A stretch of 64,000 bases of DNA from Aquimonas sp044377145 (GTDB taxonomy: Bacteria > Pseudomonadota > Gammaproteobacteria > Xanthomonadales > Xanthomonadaceae): NCBI RefSeq assembly GCF_044377145.1, contig NZ_JBILJQ010000003.1:101060-165059 (forward strand), in the 5' to 3' direction. Position 1 is the stretch's first letter. Every line of letters begins with the position of its first letter. This document shows positions 11,541-20,040 of the stretch, piece by piece. The notes beneath the pieces are model-generated. The model did no database searches. It saw only the letters and a list, made by a program, of their open reading frames with translations, and was not told where the DNA came from. Position numbers and translations under genes: made by a program.

Positions 11541-12725
11541 ATGCATGCCTTGAATCTGCTGGCAGCCACTGTCGTGCTCGGTCTGGCCAGCTGTGGCACC
11601 AGCACCAGCACCAGCAACGCGCCACCGCCCCACATCCGCGTGGCGACGTACAACATCGCCCTGAACGACGATCTCGCCGGCGGGGTGATCGCGCGACTGC
11701 AGGCCGATGACCCGGTCGCGCGCCGCTTGGCCGCCGTCATCCAGCGCGTGCGGCCCGATGTTCTGTTGCTCAACGAGATCGACTTCGATGCCGAAGGCCG
11801 CGCCGGCCAGCTGTTCCGCGAACGCTATCTCGCCGTCGGCCAGTTTGGCGAAGCGCCGATCGAGTACCGATACCACTTCAGTGCCGAGGTCAACACAGGC
11901 GTGCCCAGCGGGCTCGACCTCACCGGCGATGGCCGCAGCGATGGGCCGGGCGACGCCTGGGGTTTCGGTGCCCACCCGGGGCAGTACGGCATGCTGGTGC
12001 TATCTCGATTTCCGATCGACGCCGCCGACGCGCGCACCTTCCAGAAGTTGCGCTGGGCCGAACTGCCGAACGCTCGCGGGCCACTGGATCCCGACAGCGG
12101 CGAGCCCTGGTACGCGCCAGAGATCTGGGCACAGCTGCGACTGTCGTCGAAGTCGCACTGGGACCTGCCGATCGACACTCCGCTGGGCCGCATCCACCTG
12201 CTGGCCGCACACCCGACGCCGCCGGCCTTCGATGGGCCAGAACGGCGCAATGTGGTGCGCAATGCCGACGAGATCCGCCTGTGGGCCGAGTACTTGAATG
12301 GTGCCGACTGGATGGTCGATGACCAGGGCCGCCGCGGCGGGCTGGCGGCCGATGCACGGTTCGTGATCGTCGGCGACTTGAATGCCGACCCAAAGGAAGG
12401 CAGCAGCCAGCCGGGTGCGATCCAGGTCCTGCTCAATCACCCGCGCGTGCAATCCGGGCAGGCGCCGGTCAGCAAAGGCAGCGAAGACGCATCGCTGACT
12501 TTCCTGCCGGACAATGGCGCCGAACTGGCCGATGCAACCGATACAGCGAACTTCGGCGACCGCATCGGCAATCTCCGCGTCGACTACGCCCTGCCCTCGC
12601 GCGGCCTGACGGTTCTCGCCAACGGCGTGTTCTGGCCCAAACGCGGCGAACCCGGCAGCGACTGGGTCAGCGCCAGCGACCACCGGATGGTGTGGATGGA
12701 ACTCGGTGCGGGGACTGCGGATTGA
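11541..12725 (+). CDS. endonuclease/exonuclease/phosphatase family lipoprotein
   Basis: A 394-residue exported protein. The N-terminus MHALNLLAATVVLGLASCGT is a signal peptide with a lipobox (LASC), so Cys18 is the likely lipidated residue, followed by a Ser/Thr-rich linker. The body has the EEP fold: RVATYNIAL opens the domain, VLLLNEIDFD carries the metal-binding Glu, LLAAHPTPP the catalytic His region, VIVGDLNADP the D-x-N pair, and WVSASDHRMVWMEL the final SDH. Substrate could be DNA/RNA, a phosphate ester or a phospholipid headgroup; the sequence does not decide. A GGAG at about 11531-11534 supports the ATG at 11541. The frame upstream overlaps the riboswitch and is not real. Confidence 0.88.
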   Translation: MHALNLLAATVVLGLASCGTSTSTSNAPPPHIRVATYNIALNDDLAGGVIARLQADDPVARRLAAVIQRVRPDVLLLNEIDFDAEGRAGQLFRERYLAVGQFGEAPIEYRYHFSAEVNTGVPSGLDLTGDGRSDGPGDAWGFGAHPGQYGMLVLSRFPIDAADARTFQKLRWAELPNARGPLDPDSGEPWYAPEIWAQLRLSSKSHWDLPIDTPLGRIHLLAAHPTPPAFDGPERRNVVRNADEIRLWAEYLNGADWMVDDQGRRGGLAADARFVIVGDLNADPKEGSSQPGAIQVLLNHPRVQSGQAPVSKGSEDASLTFLPDNGAELADATDTANFGDRIGNLRVDYALPSRGLTVLANGVFWPKRGEPGSDWVSASDHRMVWMELGAGTAD

Positions 12726-12828
12726 CTGGTGCTTCGGGATGCGGGATTGGCATCGGTCGGCAGCGTGCCGGATGTTCGAATGCCTGGCTGCGGAGCCACT
12801 GTTTATCGTTCGCGGCGGCAGCTGTCAC

Positions 12829-13434
12829 TCAACGCCTGAGCCGCAAGCCCCGACTCCCGACTCCCGACTCCGCCCAGCAAAGCAGCCTTGCCGTCTCGAA
12901 CAGCGGCAAACCCATCACCCCGCTGTAGCTGCCCTCGATGCGCTTGATGAAGGCGCCGGCACGGCCCTGGATCGCGTAGGCGCCGGCTTTGCCGAAGCAT
13001 TCGCCGCTGTCGATGTAGCCGGCGATGTCCCGCTCGCTGAGCGGATCGAACTCGACCCAGGTTTCGCACAGTTCCTCGCGCAGACCGTTGGCGTCGGCAA
13101 GGCAGACTGCCGACACGGCCAGATGCCGGCGGCCCGAGAGTCGTCTCAGCATCGCGGCGGCATCGAGTGCGTCTACCGGCTTGCCGAACACTTCGTCGTC
13201 CAGCACCACCTCGGTGTCGGCCGACAGCACGCGCGCCAGCGGCTGCTGGCCAACGCGCAGCCAACCGGCCTCGGCCTTGTCGCGGGCGACGCGCTGCACG
13301 TAGTCGAGCGGGCACTCTCCGGCCGCGCGCTCCTCGGGTACGTCGACCTCCAACACCACGTGGGCAATGCCGAGTTGGCCCAGCAGTTCGCGCCGGCGCG
13401 GCGACTTCGAGGCCAGATACAGCACGCCGCTCAT
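12829..13434 (-). CDS. maf: Maf-like nucleoside triphosphate pyrophosphatase (YhdE type)
   Basis: Maf proteins hydrolyse dTTP/UTP or modified nucleotides to monophosphates, limiting incorporation of non-canonical nucleotides. The 201-residue protein starts MSGVLYLASKSPRRRELLGQ, the family nucleotide-binding motif, and continues with SADTEVVLDDEVFGKP containing the catalytic Asp and EGSYSGVMGLPLFET near the C-terminus. The SPRRREL form favours the YhdE subgroup. Its start codon overlaps the stop of the metallo-hydrolase gene by four bases (ATGA), so translation is coupled. The last ~12 codons (ESGVGSRGLRLRR) run into a GGGAGTC heptamer repeat, so the normal C-terminus has probably been extended by repeat sequence. 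Confidence 0.93.
   Translation of the reverse strand: MSGVLYLASKSPRRRELLGQLGIAHVVLEVDVPEERAAGECPLDYVQRVARDKAEAGWLRVGQQPLARVLSADTEVVLDDEVFGKPVDALDAAAMLRRLSGRRHLAVSAVCLADANGLREELCETWVEFDPLSERDIAGYIDSGECFGKAGAYAIQGRAGAFIKRIEGSYSGVMGLPLFETARLLCWAESGVGSRGLRLRR
12850..12873. repeat. heptamer tandem repeat, (GGGAGTC) read on minus strand
   Basis: About three copies of CGACTCC in tandem, reading as GGGAGTC on the minus strand. It sits at the 3' end of maf and supplies its last codons. The same type of heptamer, with ATT for AGT, recurs at 19808-19848. Confidence 0.8.
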
Positions 13435-14372
13435 GCGCCCGCCTCCCGGTCAATCCACACGCCGAGGCCCTGCGCATTGAGCTCGATGTCCATGGACAGA
13501 ATGGCGATCACGTCCTTGCGCGTTGGTTCGCAGCCATGCGCCTCGGCGCGATCGGCATAGAGCTGCTCGAGTCCGGCACACAGAGCCGCATGACGTGCCT
13601 GCCCAGCCAGCGCGCTGGCCGCTCCAGCGATCGCCACCATCGCATCGATCTGCTCGACCAGATCCTCCGCCAGCCGCGCCGGTGGCTCCACCCGGCCGAA
13701 GTGGGTCAGGTACATCCCCGCCGGCTGGTAGGACAGCATCCGCGCGATCGAAGCCTTCAGCGGCTCGGGTTCGAACTGCACCGGCGTGCTGGTCGGCAGG
13801 ATGAAGGCGCCGCGCGCGCTGTCGAGCTCGCGGTAGCTCAGGCCGAAGGTGTCGCCGGTAAAGAAACAGCCGCTGCGCTGGTCGAAAATCACGATGTGGT
13901 GGCGGGCATGGCCAGGCGCATCCAGGCACAGCAACTCACGCCCGGCAAGATCGACGGCATAGCCATCCACGGCTTCCGTCACCCGAGCTGGATCAACCGG
14001 CTGCAACTCGCCGTAGGTGCGGGTGACCTCGTCAGCACCGTACACCGCGCTGGCGCCAGCGATCAGCTTGCTGGGGTCGATCATGTGGCGCGCACCGCGC
14101 GGATGCACCAGCAGGCGCGCGTTCGGCAACTGCTGCAGTAGCAGGCCGGTGCCACCGGCGTGGTCGAGATGGACATGGGTCAGGATCAACCAATCGACGG
14201 CGTCCGGCGCCACCTGTGCCTCCGCCAGCGCGGCCATCAGCCGCGGCACCGAGCTGTTGAGTCCGCAGTCGATGAAGGCGGCGCGGCCGCTCTCCACGAC
14301 CAGATAGGCCGCATCGAACTGTGGCCGGTGGAAGCCGGTGTCGATGGTGTGGATGCCGTGCGCTTCGCTCAT
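13431..14372 (-). CDS. MBL-fold metallo-hydrolase
   Basis: A 313-residue cytosolic metallo-beta-lactamase-fold hydrolase. The zinc signature THVHLDHAGG (HxHxDH) lies near residues 64-73, a second metal His at DAPGHARHH, the bridging Asp at FFTGDTFG, and a late His at YLTHFG. The ~70 residues after the domain are helical and Ala-rich. Similar proteins hydrolyse thioesters (glyoxalase II-like) or lactones; no substrate can be assigned here. It is translationally coupled to maf downstream. The ATG at 14372 sits just before the conserved GIHTIDTGFHRPQFDAAYLV, with a GGAGACC-like ribosome-binding site. It is divergent from the S9 peptidase gene. Confidence 0.9.
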   Translation of the reverse strand: MSEAHGIHTIDTGFHRPQFDAAYLVVESGRAAFIDCGLNSSVPRLMAALAEAQVAPDAVDWLILTHVHLDHAGGTGLLLQQLPNARLLVHPRGARHMIDPSKLIAGASAVYGADEVTRTYGELQPVDPARVTEAVDGYAVDLAGRELLCLDAPGHARHHIVIFDQRSGCFFTGDTFGLSYRELDSARGAFILPTSTPVQFEPEPLKASIARMLSYQPAGMYLTHFGRVEPPARLAEDLVEQIDAMVAIAGAASALAGQARHAALCAGLEQLYADRAEAHGCEPTRKDVIAILSMDIELNAQGLGVWIDREAGA

Positions 14373-14495
14373 GTGGGTCTCCCGGGTGGCTGTCGATCAT
14401 AGCGATGCTTGGGGCGGCGCCCGACAGGACTATCCGCACACTCATCACGCGACTCGCTGGCCTAGGCTTTCCACTGCGTTCCGAGGAGAGTCCTG

Positions 14496-16625
14496 ATGCC
14501 CCTGCTGCAGCCCCCTGCCCGTCGCCCTGCCCTGTTGGATCTCACCCAGATGCTGGCGCGCGTCGGCGCCGCCGTTGTCGGAGGCATCGTGGGGCTGGCG
14601 CTGGCGCTTCCGGCCTGCGCGGAAGCACCTTCACCGCTGATGCCGCCGGATATCTTCGAGCTGGAGTGGGCCAGCCAGCCCGAGCTGTCGCCGGATGGCC
14701 GTCAACTGGTGTATCTGCGCAACCACTTCGATCGCATGAACGACCTTCGTCGAGGCCATCTGTGGCTGCTGGATCTGCAGCGCGACACCCATCGCCCTTT
14801 GACCACCGGCCGCAGCGGCGACGGCCCGGCGCTGTGGTCGCCGAATGGCGATCGGCTGGTGTGGGTCAGCGCCCGCGACGGCAGCTCGCAGGTGTGGGTG
14901 CGCTGGATGGACAGCGGCGAAAGCGCCCAGCTGACCCAGCTTGAGCGCAGCCCCTCCAACCTGAGCTGGTCGCCGGACGGCCGCTGGCTGGCGTTCACGC
15001 TGCAGGTGCCGGAGGCGCCGTCCTCGCTGGCCACGCTGCCGGCCAAGCCCGAGGGCGCGACCTGGGCGCCGGCGGCCAAGCTGATCGAGGATGTCGGCTA
15101 TCGCGCCGACGGACGCGGTTATCTGGAGGCGGGCTATTCGCATCTGTTCGTGCTCTCAGCCGAAGGCGGCACGCCGCGCCAGATCAGCCAGGGCAAGGTC
15201 AATCACCGCGGCCGGCCGGTTTGGACCGCCGACGGCAAGGCGCTGCTGGTGTCGGCGAATTACGCCGACAACGCCAAGCTCAATCCGATGGAAAGCGAGC
15301 TGTATCGGATCGAGATCGCCGATGGCCGCGCCACTGCGCTGACCCAGCGCGTCGGCCCGGACATGCAGCCGGTGCTGTCGCCCGACGGCAAATCCGTCGC
15401 CTACCTCGGTTTCGACGACCGCCGCATGGGCTATCAGCAGACCGGGCTCTACGTATTGGACCTGAGCACGGGCAACAGCCGCGCACTCGCCGCCGACTTC
15501 GACTACGCGGTAGAGAGCCCGAGCTGGGACGGTCGCGGTCGCTTCATCTATTTCAGCTTCGATCGCCAGGGCAAGACCCGGATCGGCCGCATTCCTGCCG
15601 GCGGCGGCAAGGTCGAGGAACTGGTCGACGATCTCGGCGGTACGGCGATGGGACGGCCGTACCCGGGCGGCAGTTTCAGCGTGGCCGGCGAGCGCGTCGC
15701 CTACACCCGCGGCACCGCGCTGGCACCGGCAGAAGTCGGCCTGATCGACCGTGGTCGCGCGCGTACGCTCACCGATCTCAATGCCGATCTGCTGCCGCAC
15801 CGGCAGCTCGGCGCGGTGGAGGAAATCTGGACCCAGTCCAGCCATGACGGCCTCGACATCCAGAGCTGGGTGGTGCTGCCACCGGATTTCGATCCGGCCA
15901 AGAAGTATCCGCTGCTGCTGGAAATCCACGGCGGCCCCTATGCCAACTACGGCCCGCGCTTCGCGCCCGAAGTGCAGCTGTATGCGAGCGCCGGCTATGT
16001 CGTGCTGTATTCGAACCCGCGCGGCAGCAGCAGCTACGGCCAGGCCTTTGCCGACCATATTCATCACAACTATCCGAGCCAGGACTACGACGACCTGATC
16101 AGCGCGGTCGACGCGGTGATCGCACGCGGCTATGTCGACCCTCAGCAGCTCTACGTCACCGGCGGCTCCGGCGGCGGCGTGCTCACCGCCTGGATCATCG
16201 GCAAGACCGACCGCTTCCGCGCCGCGGTGGTGGCCAAGCCGGTGATCAACTGGACCAGCTTCGTGCTGACCGCTGACTTCTATCCGCTGTTCTCGCAGTA
16301 CTGGTTCCCGGCCATGCCCTGGGAAGACCCGATGCATTACTGGAAGCGCTCGCCGCTGTCGCTGGTCGGCCAGGTGAACACGCCGACGATGCTGGTGACG
16401 GGTGAGGACGATTACCGCACGCCGATCTCGGAGACCGAGCAGTACTACCAGGCGCTGAAGCTGCGCGGCGTACCGGCCGCGATGCTGCGTATCCCCGGCG
16501 CCGGCCATGGCATCAACGCGCGGCCCAGCCATCTGCTGGCGCAGGTGCTGAACACGCTGGGCTGGTTCGAGCGCTATCGCGGTGAGGCCGGTGATCGGCC
16601 GGCGGCCGCGACGGAAACGCCGTAG
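14496..16625 (+). CDS. exported S9 family (prolyl oligopeptidase-like) peptidase
   Basis: A 709-residue serine peptidase. An N-terminal export signal extends to about residue 42 (VVGGIVGLALALPACAEA), consistent with secretion to the periplasm. Residues ~55-430 form a beta-propeller of WD40/PD40-like repeats recognisable from recurring SPDGRQLVYL, SPNGDRLVWVS, SPDGRWLAF and SPDGKSVAYLG units. The C-terminal alpha/beta-hydrolase domain has the nucleophile in TGGSGGGVLTAWI (Ser near 557), Asp in VTGEDDYRTP (~636) and His in GAGHGINARP (~670). The family cleaves short peptides, often after Pro or as a dipeptidyl peptidase. GAGGAGAG upstream supports the start. It is followed at ~220 bases by the NhaC-like antiporter. 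Confidence 0.95.
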   Translation: MPLLQPPARRPALLDLTQMLARVGAAVVGGIVGLALALPACAEAPSPLMPPDIFELEWASQPELSPDGRQLVYLRNHFDRMNDLRRGHLWLLDLQRDTHRPLTTGRSGDGPALWSPNGDRLVWVSARDGSSQVWVRWMDSGESAQLTQLERSPSNLSWSPDGRWLAFTLQVPEAPSSLATLPAKPEGATWAPAAKLIEDVGYRADGRGYLEAGYSHLFVLSAEGGTPRQISQGKVNHRGRPVWTADGKALLVSANYADNAKLNPMESELYRIEIADGRATALTQRVGPDMQPVLSPDGKSVAYLGFDDRRMGYQQTGLYVLDLSTGNSRALAADFDYAVESPSWDGRGRFIYFSFDRQGKTRIGRIPAGGGKVEELVDDLGGTAMGRPYPGGSFSVAGERVAYTRGTALAPAEVGLIDRGRARTLTDLNADLLPHRQLGAVEEIWTQSSHDGLDIQSWVVLPPDFDPAKKYPLLLEIHGGPYANYGPRFAPEVQLYASAGYVVLYSNPRGSSSYGQAFADHIHHNYPSQDYDDLISAVDAVIARGYVDPQQLYVTGGSGGGVLTAWIIGKTDRFRAAVVAKPVINWTSFVLTADFYPLFSQYWFPAMPWEDPMHYWKRSPLSLVGQVNTPTMLVTGEDDYRTPISETEQYYQALKLRGVPAAMLRIPGAGHGINARPSHLLAQVLNTLGWFERYRGEAGDRPAAATETP

Positions 16626-16847
16626 ACGTGACACATCAAGCCGGACGCGCACGAGTGAAGCACTCACTCATCTGGGTGCTGCCGTCGGCGGCAAGCGCCG
16701 CTGACCCCCGCTGCTACACTCGCGCCTCCACGGGGGTGGAGGCCGGCCGCCGGATGAGCGCACAGACTGCTCGCCGTGCATACAGAGCCAACGGCGCAGG
16801 ACGCGCCGCGCGCCAGCCGGTTGCAACTGCACTACACGGGGATGGGC

Positions 16848-18305
16848 ATGTCTGATACCACCGCGCCACTGCGGGCGCCGAGCCTGCTTCAGGCGCTTGC
16901 GCCGCTTGCCTTCTTGATCGCAGCGCTGGCCGCTGGCGTGTACCTCTACCAGGACAACTCATCCTACGGCGCCAACCAGATCGCACTGTTGCTGGCCGGG
17001 GCCATCGCAGCCTTGGTCGGCCTGCGCAACGGTATGCGCTGGGATGACATCCAGCAGGCCATCGTGCGCGGTGTGGCCCTTGCCACACCCGCGCTGCTGA
17101 TCCTGCTCGCGGTCGGCGCGCTGATCGGCACCTGGATTCTTTCCGGCACGGTGCCCGCTCTGATCGTCTACGGTTTGAAGCTGATGCATCCGAGCTTCTT
17201 TTACCCGGCCGCCTGCCTGGTGTGCGGACTGGTCTCCCTGGCGATTGGCAGCTCATGGACTGTGGCCGGCACGCTCGGTGTCGCTCTGATGGGCGTTGCC
17301 AGTGGCCTGGGCATGTCGCCGGAGATCACCGCCGGCGCAATCATTTCCGGCGCCTACTTCGGCGACAAGCTATCGCCCCTCTCCGACACCACCAACCTCG
17401 CCCCCGCCGCCGCCGGCAGCGAGCTGTTCGCGCATGTGCGGCACATGGCATGGACGACCGTGCCCGCCTTCGCGATCGCGATGCTGATTTTCACCGCGGT
17501 CGGGCTGGGCACGTCAGCCGGAAGCGGCGAAGCGGATTTCGGCGACCTGGCCACGATCATGCACGGCCACTTCAACTTGGGTCTGCATCTGCTGATTCCG
17601 CTGTTGGTGGTGTTCGTGCTGGCCGTGAAGCGCTTTCCGGCCTATCCGACCATCCTGATTGGTGCGCTGCTGGGCGCCGTGTTCGCGGTCGTGTTCCAGC
17701 CCGATCGCGTGGTCGCCCTGGCTGATGCCGAGGCGTTGTCGCGGCCGTGGGCCCTGTTGTCGGGCGCCTGGAAGGCGCTGTTCGATGGCTATGCCGCCGA
17801 GACTGGCAACGCGGCGGTCGATGAACTGATCAGTCGCGGGGGCATGTCGAGCATGCTCAATACGGTCTGGCTGATCATTTGCGCGATGGCCTTCGGTGCG
17901 GTGATGGAGGCCGCCGGGCTGCTGGAGCGGCTGATCCGCGGCGTACTGACGCTTGCACGCAGCACCGGCAGCCTGATCGCCGCCACCATCGGTACGGCCT
18001 TCGGATGCAACCTGGTGGCAGCGGATCAGTACATGGCGATCGTGCTGACCGGGCGGCTGTTCAAGCCGGAGTACGAGCGCCGTGGGCTGGCGCCAGAGAA
18101 CCTGTCGCGTGCCCTGGAAGACGGCGGCACCCTGACCTCGCCGCTAGTGCCCTGGAACACCTGTGGTGCGTATATGGCAGCCACCCTCGGCGTGGCCACA
18201 CTCGACTACCTGCCCTACGTGTTCTTCAACCTGATCAGCCCGGTGCTGGCGTCGATCTTGGCCTATGCGGGCTACAAGATCCTGGTGGCGCGTCCGGCGA
18301 CCTGA
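16848..18305 (+). CDS. nhaC: Na+/H+ antiporter, NhaC family
   Basis: An inner-membrane antiporter of 485 residues with about 11-12 hydrophobic segments. NhaC-family features include SLAIGSSWTVAGTLGVALMG, ISGAYFGDKLSPLSDTTNLA (a conserved acidic and polar transport region) and SPLVPWNTCGAYMAATLGV. The ATG at 16848 (MSDTTAPLRAPSLLQAL) is chosen because GGGGATGGG provides spacing; ATG at 16842 in the same frame is too close to the ribosome-binding site. Members exchange sodium for protons, and some relatives exchange malate/lactate or other organic solutes, so substrate is not certain. It lies next to another sodium-coupled carrier. Confidence 0.88.
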   Translation: MSDTTAPLRAPSLLQALAPLAFLIAALAAGVYLYQDNSSYGANQIALLLAGAIAALVGLRNGMRWDDIQQAIVRGVALATPALLILLAVGALIGTWILSGTVPALIVYGLKLMHPSFFYPAACLVCGLVSLAIGSSWTVAGTLGVALMGVASGLGMSPEITAGAIISGAYFGDKLSPLSDTTNLAPAAAGSELFAHVRHMAWTTVPAFAIAMLIFTAVGLGTSAGSGEADFGDLATIMHGHFNLGLHLLIPLLVVFVLAVKRFPAYPTILIGALLGAVFAVVFQPDRVVALADAEALSRPWALLSGAWKALFDGYAAETGNAAVDELISRGGMSSMLNTVWLIICAMAFGAVMEAAGLLERLIRGVLTLARSTGSLIAATIGTAFGCNLVAADQYMAIVLTGRLFKPEYERRGLAPENLSRALEDGGTLTSPLVPWNTCGAYMAATLGVATLDYLPYVFFNLISPVLASILAYAGYKILVARPAT

Positions 18306-18446
18306 TCCCAGGTCGCGCAACGGAGGGGCTCGCAGGACGATAGGGCGAGGGCCTTCGTCACTGTGGGCCGCGTCAACCACACCAAAGCTCATTCAAAATT
18401 CTTCGAGCGCACTGAAATGCGTTCGGGCCGAACCCCGGAGTCAAGC

Positions 18447-19802
18447 ATGGACAATCAATCGGCCCACGGCATGTGGTCCTCACGTATGGCCTTCATCCTT
18501 GCCGCCTCCGGCTCGGCGGTCGGACTCGGCAATATCTGGCGGTTTCCGTATCTTGCCTCCGATAACGGCGGCGGCGCCTTCGTGCTGGTGTATCTGGCCT
18601 GCATCCTGGCGATCGGCCTGCCGATTCTGTTCGCCGAAGTGCTGATCGGGCGCCACGGCCGCAAGAGCCCGATCAACACCCTGCTCGGACTCAGCCGCGA
18701 AACCGGCCACAGTCCGCTGTGGGCCGTGATCGGCGTGATGGGCATGATCTCGGCGATTCTGATTTTGAGCTTCTACAGCGTGGTCGCGGGCTGGACGCTG
18801 CACTACGCCTGGCTCTACCTGCAGCAGCTGTTGGGCGGGCCCGGCATCACCGATGGCGGTGCCACCTTCGGCGGCATGCTCGGTTCGCCGAAGACGCTGC
18901 TGATCTGGCACTCGGTATTCATGGTGCTGACGATTGGCGTCGTCGCCATGGGCGTTGAAAAAGGTCTGGAGCGCTCGGTCAAGTTTCTGATGCCGGCGCT
19001 GTTCTTGGTGTTGCTGATCCTGGTCGGCTACGGCGTCAGTACCGGCCACTTCGGCAAGGCGGCAGCATTCCTGTTCACGCCTGACTTCAGCAAGATCAAT
19101 GGCGACGTGGTGCTGGCTGCGCTTGGCCAGGCCTTCTTCTCGCTGAGCCTCGGCCTTGCGGGCATGATGGCTTACGGTGCGTACCTGCCGCGGTCGGTGT
19201 CGATCCCGCAGGCGGGCGTCGCGATTGCGATCACCGATACCAGCGTCGCCCTGCTGGCGGGCCTCGCGATCTTTCCGGTGCTGTTCAACTTCGGCATCAG
19301 CCCCACCGGCGGCGGCCCCGGCCTGATCTTCACCTCGCTGCCGATGGCGTTCGCCGATATGTGGGGCGGTATCGCCTACGGCCTCGCGTTCTTCCTGCTG
19401 CTGATGGTCGCCGCCTGGACTTCATCGATCTCGCTGCTGGAGCCGCCGACCGCGTATCTCGTCGAGCGCACCCGGCTGACGCGGGCGAATGCGGCCATGC
19501 TGGCCGGACTGCTGGTGTGGGCGATCGGCATCGTCACCTTGCTCGGCTTCAACGTCTGGAGCGAGGTGAAGATCGGCGGCAAGGATCTACAGGGTGCGAT
19601 CGAGTTCGTCGCCTCTGACATCATGCTGCCGCTGGGCGGCATGCTGATTGCGCTCTATGCCGGCTGGGTTCTGGATCAGAAGCTGACCCGCAACGAACTT
19701 TCGCAGCTGAGTGATGGGCTCTACACCGCGTGGCGTTGGTCCGTGCGCGTAGTCTCACCGCTGCTGGTGCTGCTGATTCTGGTGCAGAAGTTCAGTGGTT
19801 GA
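18447..19802 (+). CDS. sodium-dependent transporter, neurotransmitter:sodium symporter (SNF) family
   Basis: A 451-residue inner-membrane carrier of the LeuT/SNF fold with about 11-12 helices. The helix-1 motif GSAVGLGNIWRFPYLASDNG, containing the sodium-binding backbone region and the unwound segment, is diagnostic. Helix 6 contains QAFFSLSLGLAGMMAYGAYL. Substrates are usually amino acids or related amines; none is fixed by sequence. The start MDNQSAHGMWSSRMAF at 18447 has CCGGAG six bases upstream and places the conserved W-x-S-R just before helix 1; the frame's upstream extension is not conserved-looking. Confidence 0.93.
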   Translation: MDNQSAHGMWSSRMAFILAASGSAVGLGNIWRFPYLASDNGGGAFVLVYLACILAIGLPILFAEVLIGRHGRKSPINTLLGLSRETGHSPLWAVIGVMGMISAILILSFYSVVAGWTLHYAWLYLQQLLGGPGITDGGATFGGMLGSPKTLLIWHSVFMVLTIGVVAMGVEKGLERSVKFLMPALFLVLLILVGYGVSTGHFGKAAAFLFTPDFSKINGDVVLAALGQAFFSLSLGLAGMMAYGAYLPRSVSIPQAGVAIAITDTSVALLAGLAIFPVLFNFGISPTGGGPGLIFTSLPMAFADMWGGIAYGLAFFLLLMVAAWTSSISLLEPPTAYLVERTRLTRANAAMLAGLLVWAIGIVTLLGFNVWSEVKIGGKDLQGAIEFVASDIMLPLGGMLIALYAGWVLDQKLTRNELSQLSDGLYTAWRWSVRVVSPLLVLLILVQKFSG

Positions 19803-19807
19803 ACGGC

Positions 19808-19848
19808 GGGGATTCGGGATTCGGGATTCGGGATTCGGGATTCGGGAT
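19808..19848. repeat. GGGATTC heptamer tandem array
   Basis: Five consecutive copies of the seven-base unit GGATTCG just after the stop codon of the SNF transporter. Such heptamer arrays are common between genes in xanthomonad genomes. A variant (GGGAGTC) occurs at 12850-12873. Confidence 0.9.
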
Positions 19849-20040
19849 CAGCTTGGCTTGAGGCGGGGCTGATGCAAGCGGCTTGGCGTGCTCAAGCGAC
19901 ATCCGACCAGGCCACCGATCGCACCGCGCCAACACGCGGCCCGGCTCCCTCCACATCACACCTCTGCCTTACGCCGGCTCGCACTTTTGATGACAGCGGT
20001 CCCTCCAACGGCGCCACGGCGCGGTTGGAGGGCGACGATC

